This document shows positions 1 to 8,709 of a stretch of 64,000 bases of DNA, piece after piece. Both the position numbers and the translations under genes were made by a program. The stretch is from Pedobacter sp. Leaf194 (lineage in GTDB: Bacteria > Bacteroidota > Bacteroidia > Sphingobacteriales > Sphingobacteriaceae): contig NZ_LMPU01000009.1 of NCBI RefSeq assembly GCF_001423945.1, positions 744,416 to 808,415 on the forward strand, read 5' to 3'. Numbering within the stretch: the stretch's first letter is position 1; each line of letters starts with the position of its first letter. The notes under the pieces were generated by a model that was not told the DNA's origin, did no database searches, and worked only from the letters and a program-made list of their open reading frames with translations.

Positions 1-665
1 GAATAAAAGACCACAGGAATAGACAGAAATAGTTGAACCCAATTCCAATATTTGATGTCCATAATATTATGCAGAGGATTATTTGGAATCATTTCCGACA
101 TATCAATCAGAAAAATTGGAATGGTAAATATTATCGCAATCTTAAATTTTAATAAAAGGGTATCATAGACCCCATCTTCTTCTCTCCCAGCATTAACAGG
201 AACTAAATCCATGCCGCATATAGGACAGGAACCCGGACCGTTGTTAGCGACTTCTGGATGCATTGGGCAGGTATATGGAGATTGGCTTGCTGCGCGGGGC
301 TGCAAAACCAAGTCCATTCCACAGACTGGGCAGCTTCCGCTTTTATCATATGATTTAGATTCTTCACAATTCATAGGACAATTATAGATGTCATTATTAT
401 TCAGTAAGCTGGCTCTTTTAGGATGATGATGATGTTGCTGAGAGACATTTTGAATGGTCTTAGACATCTCAATTTTATAATGACCTGCAGCCGAAATTGC
501 CTTTTCCAACTCCGAAGTTGGAATATGCCTGCTCATTATTATACTTAGCTCAGAAGTGTGGTCAATTATTCTAACAGAGGTTCTTGTAATTTTTGACAAG
601 GCCCGCTTTACTTTAGTACGATCCTGATCAGTGTTCATGCCTGAAACTGTATATTTGTGTTCCAT
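1..665 (-). CDS. Heavy-metal (copper) translocating P-type ATPase, N-terminal part
   Basis: The frame opens at 665 and runs off the left window edge, so about 221 N-terminal residues are visible and the catalytic domains are not. Residues 1-65 resemble an HMA metal-binding fold, but the usual GMxCxxC loop reads GMNTDQD, so both copper-ligand cysteines are missing. A His run (QQHHHH) follows, then two heavy-metal-binding zinc-ribbon-like motifs, CPMNCEE...GSCPVCGMDL and CPMHPEV...GSCPICGMDL, at about residues 95-160, and the first membrane segment at about 170-190. This order is typical of Bacteroidota CopA-like exporters. It lies 7 bp downstream of the multicopper oxidase stop, so the two are probably one copper-detoxification operon. 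The metal specificity is inferred from this context; the CPC motif lies outside the window. Confidence 0.85.
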   Translation of the reverse strand, partial: MEHKYTVSGMNTDQDRTKVKRALSKITRTSVRIIDHTSELSIIMSRHIPTSELEKAISAAGHYKIEMSKTIQNVSQQHHHHPKRASLLNNNDIYNCPMNCEESKSYDKSGSCPVCGMDLVLQPRAASQSPYTCPMHPEVANNGPGSCPICGMDLVPVNAGREEDGVYDTLLLKFKIAIIFTIPIFLIDMSEMIPNNPLHNIMDIKYWNWVQLFLSIPVVFY

Positions 666-672
666 CGTTGCG

Positions 673-2976
673 TTAATATGTAATTGTGATACCCCCTCCA
701 TAACCCATGTCGCTGTCATAATGGGTCGATAGAGAAAATGATTTAGTGATTATATATCTAAAACCAGCCATATATTCTTTGTCGGTATTTACCATGAAGC
801 TCATTCTAAGTCTTTTTGAAAAAGGAATATCTTCTCTCAAAAGCTGAAATCTAACGTTCCCTGTATGATCAACTGAGGCATCGGCAACAATGAGCAGGGG
901 AAGAGTATATTGGAGCCCTAAATGAAACACTTGTCTGAAATTTTTTGAATTTTCCTGGCCAAAAATATTTTGACCTTCATCAACTGATTGCCCAAAAATA
1001 TTTCTTTCTGTAGGGTCTATGGTCCTTTTTCTGAAATCCCAACCAATATATGGAAATAACCATTGCATTTTCCCAACATATCGGCCAAGATGGCTCTCCG
1101 TTTCCCATCCATCCTTTTTATTAAAACCTATCCGCCACTCTGTTGAAAATCTATAACGAGTGTTGGCAAAGATCACATAACCGTCACTGCCACTGCTCTC
1201 TACACCAATTTTTGCTAGTGGATAAATAGTCCTGTCATCCGATTTTATTTTTTTATAGGATTGAACTGGGTCGAGAACTTCTCGGTTCGGAGGAGAATTT
1301 TCATAACTGAACACCCTTCCCATCCCACTCATCATATGATAGAGAATGTGGCAGTGAAAAAACCAATCACCACTCTCGGAAGCTGCAAACTCAATCGTAT
1401 CTGTTTCCATTGGCATAATATCGAGTACCGTCTTGAGCGGGGAATATTTACCTTGACCGTTAAGGACCCTGAAAAAATGGCCGTGAAGGTGCATCGGATG
1501 CCTCATCATTGTATTATTAACCATTATGATCCTTATGTTTTCTCCGCGCTTGATGAGAATTTTATCAGTTTCTGAAACGGTTTTATTATTTATTGTCCAG
1601 ACATAACGGTTCATATTTCCAGTAAGCTCAAAATTCAATATTCTCGTTGGCCATTTGGGAAGTTCTGTGTCTGTGTTGGCTTTCAACATTGAATAGTTAA
1701 GGGTAACTAACGAAGATGAATCATTTTTCGGCATCATTTCAAGCATAGAATGTCCCATGTGCAGTTTATCCTCCGACATATCCATCGGCATTTTCTTATT
1801 CATGGCAGTTTCAGGATACATTATTTTGTTCATGTCCATAATCTGATTGGTCATTTTCATTTCTTTCATATTCCCTTTTCTGCTCATCATCTTGTTCATC
1901 ATTGACATGCCGCTGAAATAATTGAGTCCTGGCAATTTCTTGGCTGGCATTTCCATGCCTTCTCCCAACCAGACTGAAGTAGTAGATGTACGATCTTCAG
2001 AGGTAGCCAGAAATTCATATTTCATATTTTTGGGTATGGTCAAAATCACATCGTAAGTTTCAGAGACGCCAACTATGAGCCTGTCAACTTCAACATGTTC
2101 GACATCCTTCCCGTCATTTGCAACTACGGTAATTTTACCACCTGAATATGTCAGCCAAAAATAGGTTGACGCACTTCCATTTATTACCCTTAAGCGTACC
2201 TTATCTCCTCCCTTCAAATTCTGTACATTTTGTAAAGGCTTGCCATTTATCATAAATTTTTCGTAGTAGACATCGCTTACATCCATGGCTGCCATACGTT
2301 TCCATTCATTTTTTAATTTTGTACCAAAATGGCCAACTCTTGCAGCCTCTGCATAACTTTGGGTACTACCTTTTTTGATTGCAAACCAGTCGCTCTGATT
2401 ATGTAATCGTCTCTGAACTTCTGTTGGTTTCATATCCGTCCAATCACTAAGCAATATGGTATATTCTCTCTCCTGATCCGGAACACTCTTGCGGATTATT
2501 AAAGCACCGTGCATTCCACTTTGCTCCTGCAGTCTGGTATGACTGTGGTACCAATATGTACCATTTTGAATCAGAGGGAAATGAAATTTATGAGTTGTTC
2601 CCGCAGCAATTGGCTGTGTAGTTAAATAAGGAACTCCGTCATACTGATTAGGCAGTAAAAGGCCATGCCAGTGAATAGAGGTCTCTACCTTCATTTCATT
2701 GTGAACATAGATTTCGGCTGTATCACCCTCATTAAAATACAAGGCCGGAGCAGGTATACTTCCGTTTATGGCTATTGCTTTTTTCCTTTTTCCAGTAAAG
2801 TTTACAATTGTATCCCTTACGTAAAGATCATAACGAACGGTTCTACCTTTCCTTTCCAGATTCGATGATTCCCCAATAGTATGGAGGGAACCAGCTTCCG
2901 GCATAATAGATTGCCCGCAGACATGCATAGAAGCAGTCAATAAGATAATAAATAAGTATGAAAAAATTCCTCGCAT
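673..2976 (-). CDS. Multicopper oxidase (CopA/laccase-like) with C-terminal beta-rich domain
   Basis: Periplasmic multicopper oxidase, expected to oxidise Cu(I) or phenolics. I chose the ATG at 2976 because it puts a signal peptide (MRGIFSYLFIILL, cleavage near VCGQS) at the N-terminus; an in-frame ATG at 3036 would add 20 residues in front of it. From 2976 the copper ligands are HWHG at about 102-105, WYHSH at about 142-146, HPMHLHGH at about 493-500 and HCHILYHMMSGM at about 541-552, so all four copper-ligand segments are present. A strongly methionine-rich stretch (about 350-416) is a probable Cu(I)-binding loop, as in CueO/CopA. After residue 580 there is about 190 residues of alternating strand pattern ending GGGITITY, unlike a cupredoxin and reminiscent of CopB outer-membrane domains. 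Upstream partner of the P-type ATPase. Confidence 0.9.
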   Translation of the reverse strand: MRGIFSYLFIILLTASMHVCGQSIMPEAGSLHTIGESSNLERKGRTVRYDLYVRDTIVNFTGKRKKAIAINGSIPAPALYFNEGDTAEIYVHNEMKVETSIHWHGLLLPNQYDGVPYLTTQPIAAGTTHKFHFPLIQNGTYWYHSHTRLQEQSGMHGALIIRKSVPDQEREYTILLSDWTDMKPTEVQRRLHNQSDWFAIKKGSTQSYAEAARVGHFGTKLKNEWKRMAAMDVSDVYYEKFMINGKPLQNVQNLKGGDKVRLRVINGSASTYFWLTYSGGKITVVANDGKDVEHVEVDRLIVGVSETYDVILTIPKNMKYEFLATSEDRTSTTSVWLGEGMEMPAKKLPGLNYFSGMSMMNKMMSRKGNMKEMKMTNQIMDMNKIMYPETAMNKKMPMDMSEDKLHMGHSMLEMMPKNDSSSLVTLNYSMLKANTDTELPKWPTRILNFELTGNMNRYVWTINNKTVSETDKILIKRGENIRIIMVNNTMMRHPMHLHGHFFRVLNGQGKYSPLKTVLDIMPMETDTIEFAASESGDWFFHCHILYHMMSGMGRVFSYENSPPNREVLDPVQSYKKIKSDDRTIYPLAKIGVESSGSDGYVIFANTRYRFSTEWRIGFNKKDGWETESHLGRYVGKMQWLFPYIGWDFRKRTIDPTERNIFGQSVDEGQNIFGQENSKNFRQVFHLGLQYTLPLLIVADASVDHTGNVRFQLLREDIPFSKRLRMSFMVNTDKEYMAGFRYIITKSFSLSTHYDSDMGYGGGITITY

Positions 2977-3730
2977 GATTAAATTGTTTTTTGAAACATC
3001 ATAGGCCAAAATAAAATTTGAAGCATCAGATTTCAAAGCAAATCCCGTATTCTTTGAATCATTATGTTGGGATGGTTTTAAAATAAATAGCTACAGCACT
3101 CCTTTATGTATTCCCGTCCATTTCCGATAGCAAATAGAAAAATAGATGAACCTGCTTTTACTTTACAATCTTTCATCCTATGCTAGCTCACTATATTAAG
3201 AATCTAGCGATATGTTAACCTATAAACCTTCCTTATCACTTATCCCATTAACGGGCCAGAAAACAACTAACTATTAATCAAATAGTTAAAAAAAAATTAA
3301 AAAAAATTCATCTTGCGATTTCGTCAAATTGTAGTTTGGTTGTGATATAGCGAGAAAACATTTCTGATGTTTTAGAGTGCGATCACGTAACAGCATCTAA
3401 TTTTGAGCCCCAAAAATATGACTGCTGTTCAAGCCCTGGATATAATTTCGGAGCAAAAGCTGAGGATTACGGATTAAGTTAAATAATAGGGATAAAACCC
3501 TTCTTATAACATAAAACATTAGTGGCCTTTAATCCTCTGAATGACAATTCTTGGCTATTTCACGATGACGACATTTCAACGATAAGGTAAAAAAAAATGA
3601 AATATAACTTTTTTCAATTAAAATCAGATTAGCTATAACACTCAATATCAAACCCTTATAATTTGGCGGCATTTTGGATTTATAGGTAGAATATTTAGGA
3701 GTTGAACCGAACCGAAATCTCTTTGTCGTT
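2977..3730. other. Intergenic region between divergent copper and GMC genes
   Basis: AT-rich stretch between the divergently transcribed multicopper oxidase and GMC oxidoreductase. It must carry both promoters, but I see no clear TAnnTTTG box. Near 3286-3310 there is an A-rich run. No supported coding sequence or repeat was seen. Confidence 0.5.
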
Positions 3731-5353
3731 ATGGTTCCTCAGGAAGAGAGAAATTCTAATACAAAAAACATTATGGAAGAAAGTAAAAAAGCGCATTCCA
3801 GGGAAAGTGCGGCGGGCCAAAACAGTCTGCCTAGTTATGATTACATTATTGTAGGTGGAGGCTCCGCTGGATGCGTTCTTGCCCGACGCTTATCTGAGGA
3901 TGGAAATGCCACTGTCCTTTTGTTAGAAGCTGGAAAAAAACGAGATGAAGACCCGGTAATTGATAATCCATTAAGATGGCTGGAGAATATAGGCTCGGTT
4001 AATGATTATTTATATGCTTACGAGCCTAGCCCCATTTTAAACAACCGGATGGTCTACGCCCCAAGAGGAAAATTACTAGGTGGGTCAGGTACAATCAACG
4101 CTATGATATGGGCGCGCGGAAACAGCGATGATTATGATAACTGGGCTGGACAGGGGAACAAAGGTTGGGAGTATAATTCAGTACTACCCTTATTTAGGAA
4201 AATTGAAGACTGGGAAGGAGGAAGCTCAAATTTTCATGGCAAAGGGGGGCCTATTCATATTGAACGCGCAAAAGAATTTCATTTCATCGATTCGGCACTT
4301 TTAGAATCATGTTCAGCTTACGGTATACCATATCTTTCCGATACCAATAGTACAGCTCCATTAGGAGTGGGTGCGACAAGCCTTACGGTTAAAAATGGAC
4401 GGCGTGTAAGTCCTTATACCGGATACCTGAAACCCGTTATGTATGCTAAGAATCTTATGGTATTAACCGACGCCAAAGTTACGAAATTAAACATTGTAGA
4501 GGAAACTTGTGTAGGTCTAAACTTCATTAAAGAGGGAAAGGTAGTTACAGTAAGAGCAAATCGGGAAGTCATTTTAACTGCTGGGGCGTTTGAAAGCCCA
4601 AGATTACTAATGCTTTCAGGAATAGGTGATGCGATAGATTTAGAATCGATTGGTATTAAGCCAATAATTAACCTTCCAGCAGTTGGAAAGAATCTTCAGG
4701 ATCATCCTCTTTTTTCCATAACTTATCAATCGATTGAGCAGATCGGTCAGATGAGTAATAATCTTGGTGCTTTGAATATTTACTGGAAAAGTTCATCTTC
4801 AAAATTGAAATCTGATATAATGCTACTACCTATCCAGGTTGCAATTTCAACGAGTGAAATTGAAAAGAATCATCCTGTACCAGACCGATCATTTGGCATT
4901 TTTGCGACTTTGATTGATGTAAAGAGTAAAGGATATCTAAAATTGCGTGATTCATCCATTGATAGTAAAATAGAGATCCAGCCAAATTTTTTAATGGATG
5001 CAGACGATTTGGAAGCAGCTATCAAGGCAGTACAGCTATGTATGGATCTGGCCGAACAAGAGTCAATGAGGAAGATTATAAAAAAATGGGTATCCCCCCC
5101 TGAAAAATTACAGCGTGCGGAAATAATCGAGTTTGTAAAAAATGCTTGCTCGACTTATTTTCATCCTGTTGGTACCTGCAAGATGGGAATTGGAGATGAC
5201 GCAGTTGTCGATCCCCGCCTTAGGGTTAAGGGGGTTACTGGATTAATGGTGGCTGATGCATCAATTATGCCACAAATACCAACCTGTAATACCAATGCGC
5301 CTACATTGATGATTGCAGAATTTGCTTCGGAACTTATTCTGGGCTTGAGATAG
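3731..5353 (+). CDS. GMC family oxidoreductase (choline dehydrogenase-like)
   Basis: FAD-dependent oxidoreductase of the glucose-methanol-choline family, about 540 residues as usual for the family. The FAD-binding Rossmann motif VGGGSAG lies at 41-47, followed by the GMC signature around GGSGTINAMIW. The C-terminal substrate domain holds the catalytic base region HPVGTCKMG (His about 478) and the second active-site residue in CNTNAPT (Asn about 522), so it looks intact. The first about 35 residues before the Rossmann fold are polar and of low similarity; an internal ATG at 3773 is an equally possible start. No signal peptide is evident. It stands alone, with a good terminator hairpin just downstream. 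The substrate cannot be read from the sequence; alcohol or polyol dehydrogenation is a family-level guess. Confidence 0.9.
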   Translation: MVPQEERNSNTKNIMEESKKAHSRESAAGQNSLPSYDYIIVGGGSAGCVLARRLSEDGNATVLLLEAGKKRDEDPVIDNPLRWLENIGSVNDYLYAYEPSPILNNRMVYAPRGKLLGGSGTINAMIWARGNSDDYDNWAGQGNKGWEYNSVLPLFRKIEDWEGGSSNFHGKGGPIHIERAKEFHFIDSALLESCSAYGIPYLSDTNSTAPLGVGATSLTVKNGRRVSPYTGYLKPVMYAKNLMVLTDAKVTKLNIVEETCVGLNFIKEGKVVTVRANREVILTAGAFESPRLLMLSGIGDAIDLESIGIKPIINLPAVGKNLQDHPLFSITYQSIEQIGQMSNNLGALNIYWKSSSSKLKSDIMLLPIQVAISTSEIEKNHPVPDRSFGIFATLIDVKSKGYLKLRDSSIDSKIEIQPNFLMDADDLEAAIKAVQLCMDLAEQESMRKIIKKWVSPPEKLQRAEIIEFVKNACSTYFHPVGTCKMGIGDDAVVDPRLRVKGVTGLMVADASIMPQIPTCNTNAPTLMIAEFASELILGLR

Positions 5354-5364
5354 TTGTAATATGC

Positions 5365-5395
5365 TGAAGAGCGGAATGAAAAATTCTGCTCTTCA
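5365..5395 (+). terminator. Rho-independent-type hairpin after GMC gene
   Basis: The arms TGAAGAGCGGAAT (5365-5377) and ATTCTGCTCTTCA (5383-5395) pair over 13 positions with one G-U, around a 5-nt loop, 12 bp after the stop codon. There is no long T-run, as is common in this group. Confidence 0.65.
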
Positions 5396-5505
5396 TAATA
5401 TAAGAATTGTAAGTCTATCTCTAAGTCACTTGAAATGTTTCACATAACTGATTACCTAACTTTCGTCTAATAAATTTAAATGATTTATTCACTTTCCTAG
5501 ACAGG

Positions 5506-5980
5506 TTGGGGGTTCCGCTCAAAGTGGCCACTGGTTTTCATCCTCGTGGCCATCTTTTTCGGCATATATTGGTCACTAGATTCCGCTTGAAAAGTGGCCA
5601 CTTGGTGCATTTTAAGCGGTTTTAAGCTTCTGAAAAGCAGGATTGGATTCATTGGTTGTTTCGTCTAGAGAAACCCAAATGTAGATGCTCTAATGGCCTT
5701 AAAATCAAAAATTATATTTCTTATCCTGATGTGTTTTTAAAATTGGGCTGATTTGCTATAAATCGTATCCAGGAAGGCCGTTTTTCTTGCAAAACCATCT
5801 TCCGTGGAGGATTGACAGATCAAATACAGGAAAGATAGATTGGAAAAATGAAGGGGAGGAATCTGGGAAGATTGGATATATTTGGCTCAGTCTTTACGAT
5901 TCCATCAAGACCGGATGGTAAAAAGCGTGGTGCACATTTTGGAATGAAAACTGGTGCACACTTTTAGCGAAATCCCCACA
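5506..5980. mobile_element. Probable IS21-like element remnant (end repeats only)
   Basis: No gene is present, but two groups of short repeats look like the multi-repeat ends of an IS21-type element. On the left, TTCCGCT-AAAGTGGCCACT-GGT occurs at 5513-5535 and again, slightly altered, at 5581-5606, with a partial copy (GTGGCCAT) between. On the right, TGGTGCACATTTT and TGGTGCACACTTTT lie at about 5931-5967. No istA/istB reading frame survives between them. This is a pattern-based call; I cannot confirm the family. Confidence 0.35.
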
Positions 5981-6513
5981 CTTACAGCAATAACAATTTT
6001 TTACAGTTACAGATCATCAAATCTGCTAATCTAATCCAGTATAGATAATGGAGATTAAAGAATAAGAAACATTGTTAATCGAAATAGCACGCATATTAAA
6101 AATTGAAGAACCAATTACAGACTTTTAAGAACTAGATAGAATACATAATTTAATATATACAATCTGTGTTGTTACTATAGAGAATCAGATAAATATAATC
6201 GAGAAGGAATCTCAAGTTTTTTCAAAAAAGTTCTTTTAGGAATACATCAATTATTATTATTAGAATAATTGTCGAACTTTCACAAAAACAGAAATATCTA
6301 AATATTAGATATTTCAAAATAAATGAGCCTAAGAAAAGTCGAATCCCCAATGGTACATCGAACACCAAAATCAGCCTTAAAACAAGGTTTGAGAGTGATT
6401 ATCATAATAATATAAATTTTGATAACAAAAGAAAGTGCCTTAGGAGACCCCAAAGGCACTTTTCTTAAGAAGGGTCAATCAAGGTACAAATAAGTTCTAA
6501 ATTTCTTTCCGAT
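5981..6513. other. AT-rich intergenic stretch
   Basis: Very AT-rich sequence between the IS-like remnant and the small basic ORF. Apart from the hairpin at 6432-6462 I see no gene, RNA or repeat. Confidence 0.5.
6432..6462 (+). terminator. Orphan terminator-like hairpin
   Basis: Perfect 10-bp stem, AAAGTGCCTT (6432-6441) with AAGGCACTTT (6453-6462), 11-nt loop, followed by TTC. No gene ends just upstream on the plus strand, so it may be a relic of a lost gene or act as an attenuator for what follows. Confidence 0.5.
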
Positions 6514-6543
6514 TTGAAGGCAATTGCAGAACTAGACAAAAAT

Positions 6544-6702
6544 ATGACAGAATACGATGAACTTGGAAGACTAGAAAGATTGCGAAAAGCTAGTGAAATA
6601 AAAGTTCCAAAAGAAACAGTAAAAAAACGTAAAGTTCGAAGTAAAAGAAAGGCTAGAAAAGTTGCCCTTAAGAAATGGAGTTTGAATATTTCTGATGATT
6701 AA
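6544..6702 (+). CDS. Small lysine/arginine-rich hypothetical protein
   Basis: Encodes about 52 residues from the ATG at 6544 (62 if a TTG at 6514 is used). The product is acidic at the start, then strongly basic (KKRKVRSKRKARK), without a recognisable domain. It could be a small nucleic-acid-binding or mobile-element accessory protein, or a chance frame in an AT-rich region. I do not recognise the family. Confidence 0.25.
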   Translation: MTEYDELGRLERLRKASEIKVPKETVKKRKVRSKRKARKVALKKWSLNISDD

Positions 6703-6811
6703 CAATATAGCATAAAGAACTATGAAATCTATAGACATTAATGTTATATATTTGCTTATTACTAAACAGAAAATAGCTCTATATGCTATTCTGATATTTG
6801 ATAATATAGTC

Positions 6812-6885
6812 ATGCGGCGGAGTGCTTTAGGCACAGGTTTGCAAAACCTTTTACGGCGATTCGAGTCCACCCTGACGTCTACTAA
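6812..6885 (+). pseudogene. Degenerate tRNA-Cys-like sequence
   Basis: At 6835-6851 the sequence forms an anticodon arm, stem AGGT/ACCT with loop TTGCAAA, which would present anticodon GCA (Cys). It is followed at 6854-6871 by a T-arm-like block with the TTCGAGT loop, but two of five T-stem pairs are mismatched (GGCGA against CCACC), and no pairing acceptor stem is found. It resembles a decayed or partial tRNA-Cys, such as those left at integration sites. Confidence 0.4.
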
Positions 6886-6894
6886 GCGCAAAAT

Positions 6895-7683
6895 ATGAAT
6901 ACATTGCAAGGAACATTTGCCTTGGTAACCGGTGCAAGCAAAGGATTGGGCAGAGCTATTGCAATTGAACTTGCTAAAAAAGGTTTTCATCTTTTATTGG
7001 TTGCCCGATCAGAAAACGATCTTGCCAAATTAAGCGAGGAACTACGAACCAATTATGGTGTGACCGTAGCTTTTTATCCTATTGATCTCTCGGAAAACAC
7101 CTCAGCAGGAAAAGTAAGTGGATGGGTAGAAAAGAATGACTTTCCCGTTTCTATATTAGTTAATAATGCTGGCTATGGTTTATGGGGGAAATTCGATGAG
7201 CTTTCTCTTACAGATCAAATCAACATGTGCCATTTAAATATGGATGTTTTAGTAGCGTTAAACTATATGTTAATTCCCCGACTTTCCAAATCAAATAAAG
7301 CTTACATTTTAAATGTCTCCAGCACGGCTGCATATCAAGCCGTTCCCACACTGGCAATTTATTCCGCTACCAAATCATTTGTGCTGTCATTTACCAGAGC
7401 GATTCGTTACGAACTGAAAAATAGTCCAATAGCTGTAAGTTGTTTAAGCCCCGGCCCTATTGATACAGGTTTTGCGAAAAGAGCCGGACTCGACGCCTTT
7501 AGTAAAATGGCCGAAAAGTTTAACATGAAGCCAGAAGAGGTCGCAAAAATTGCACTTAAAGGCTTATTTTCAAAAAAATCAGAGATAATACCAGGAGTAA
7601 CTAATTGGATCAGTGTGTATGCCAATAGGATCTTACCAAAGGCATTCATTGAAAAAATGGCAGCTGGAATTTATAAAACCTAA
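6895..7683 (+). CDS. SDR family NAD(P)-dependent oxidoreductase
   Basis: Classical short-chain dehydrogenase of 262 residues. The cofactor motif TGASKGLG is at 12-19, NNAG at 90-93, catalytic Ser near 142 and YSATK with Tyr156/Lys160, so the active site is complete. The charged residue pattern after the second strand (VARSEND) suggests NADP preference, by family rule. No signal peptide; the last 30 residues are amphipathic, as in membrane-associated DltE-like/steroid-reductase-like SDRs. It starts 10 bp after the tRNA-like sequence and is separated by a promoter from the next operon, so it appears monocistronic. Substrate unknown. Confidence 0.9.
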   Translation: MNTLQGTFALVTGASKGLGRAIAIELAKKGFHLLLVARSENDLAKLSEELRTNYGVTVAFYPIDLSENTSAGKVSGWVEKNDFPVSILVNNAGYGLWGKFDELSLTDQINMCHLNMDVLVALNYMLIPRLSKSNKAYILNVSSTAAYQAVPTLAIYSATKSFVLSFTRAIRYELKNSPIAVSCLSPGPIDTGFAKRAGLDAFSKMAEKFNMKPEEVAKIALKGLFSKKSEIIPGVTNWISVYANRILPKAFIEKMAAGIYKT

Positions 7684-7714
7684 AAAATATTTAAAAAATA
7701 ATGCTACATATTTC

Positions 7715-7743
7715 TTTGGAATATTAAAAAAATGTTACGTTTG
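7715..7743 (+). promoter_or_regulatory. Bacteroidota-type promoter before the poly-Cys leader
   Basis: TTTG at 7715-7718 and TACGTTTG at 7736-7743, separated by 17 nt, match the group's -33 TTTG / -7 TAnnTTTG consensus. The transcript would start near 7750, about 20 nt before the leader ORF. Confidence 0.65.
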
Positions 7744-7770
7744 TATTAAATACTACTAAATCTATAGATT

Positions 7771-7851
7771 ATGTATAATAAAACAATCTCGTTTTATTTC
7801 ACTTCAGCACAGAACCACTCGCGAATGCGAATGTGCTGTTGTTGTGCATAA
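7771..7851 (+). CDS. Leader peptide ending in four cysteines
   Basis: A 26-codon ORF from ATG 7771 to TAA 7849-7851. The peptide ends in SRMRMCCCCA, with four consecutive Cys codons (TGC TGT TGT TGT) just before the last residue. It starts about 20 nt after a predicted promoter and ends 47 nt before the PhyH gene. Within it, CAGCACA (7805-7811) pairs perfectly with TGTGCTG (7832-7838), and TCGC/GCGA (7819-7822/7827-7830) forms an inner stem, so the hairpin covers the first Cys codons. This is the arrangement expected of a cysteine-sensing leader: scarce Cys-tRNA would stall the ribosome in the Cys run and change mRNA folding or access to the downstream start. Poly-Cys leader ORFs with this logic are known in mycobacteria; the role here is inferred. 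Confidence 0.7.
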   Translation: MYNKTISFYFTSAQNHSRMRMCCCCA

Positions 7852-7898
7852 TTTCTTCATCCAACCAACTCATATTTCTTTACCTAAACTTTTGAACC

Positions 7899-8705
7899 AT
7901 GGCTTCATCGTATCCAACCTTCAACTTATCTGAAAAATTAACCAGCGAACAAATCGAGTTTTTTAATACTCATGGTTTTATTCATTTCAAAAATTTTATT
8001 GAAAAATCAACCGTATCCGCTATCATCCGTGCTTCAAAACAAGTAGAGCGAAACTGGGTTTCCAATGATATCAAAAAAGTAAATGGCGTACCAATTAAAT
8101 ATGGTAAAGATTTAGATGGAGAAAAAATTGTTCAGCGTTTTGCCTTTATCAATCAGCACCACATGACTTTGAGCGGTTTACTTTTAGACCCGAGGATTTC
8201 CGCTTTGCTACCATTAGCTGGAGCTGGATCACGTTTAGGTACGGAAGAGAAAGATGGAATGGTATTCAATCATTATATCAATGGCCCGGATAGCAGTTTT
8301 AGCAAGATGGGTTGGCACACCGATGGTTTGCGTGATATTTTTTATGGTGGCAAACTAAATCCAATGCTGAATGTAGGCATTCATTTAAGTACCCAAAAAG
8401 AAGCGAACGGTGGATTAAAAATTATTCCCGGAACTCATAAACAAAGTGTTTATCAAATGCTCTTCCGCAAAAAATACTTTTTAGATAATAAAGCTGATAA
8501 AGATGAAGTGTCGATTTTGCCTGAAGCAGGTGATTTAACTATACATGATGGCAGGCTTTGGCATAGAGTTGCTGAATCCTCCATCAGAGGAGAGGAAAGC
8601 CGCAGAAGAGTGATCTATATTCCAATTATTGCTGGAAAATATGCGCCGAAAAACGAAAACAGTCCAACAGTTTTTTATCAGCGTTTTGCTGGAATTGTAA
8701 AATAA
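7899..8705 (+). CDS. Phytanoyl-CoA dioxygenase (PhyH) family protein
   Basis: Fe(II)/2-oxoglutarate-dependent oxygenase of 268 residues, cytoplasmic. The iron-binding triad is visible: His140 and Asp142 in GWHTDG and the distal His222 in HDGRLWHR; an Arg nearby would hold 2-oxoglutarate. The central GGLKIIPGTHK segment is the usual PhyH core. It is the first full gene behind the poly-Cys leader and probably heads an operon with the following membrane-lipid-like genes. Family members hydroxylate lipids, amino acids or sulfonates; if the leader truly senses cysteine, a sulfur-linked substrate is conceivable, but that is speculation. Confidence 0.85.
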   Translation: MASSYPTFNLSEKLTSEQIEFFNTHGFIHFKNFIEKSTVSAIIRASKQVERNWVSNDIKKVNGVPIKYGKDLDGEKIVQRFAFINQHHMTLSGLLLDPRISALLPLAGAGSRLGTEEKDGMVFNHYINGPDSSFSKMGWHTDGLRDIFYGGKLNPMLNVGIHLSTQKEANGGLKIIPGTHKQSVYQMLFRKKYFLDNKADKDEVSILPEAGDLTIHDGRLWHRVAESSIRGEESRRRVIYIPIIAGKYAPKNENSPTVFYQRFAGIVK

Positions 8706-8709
8706 CAAC

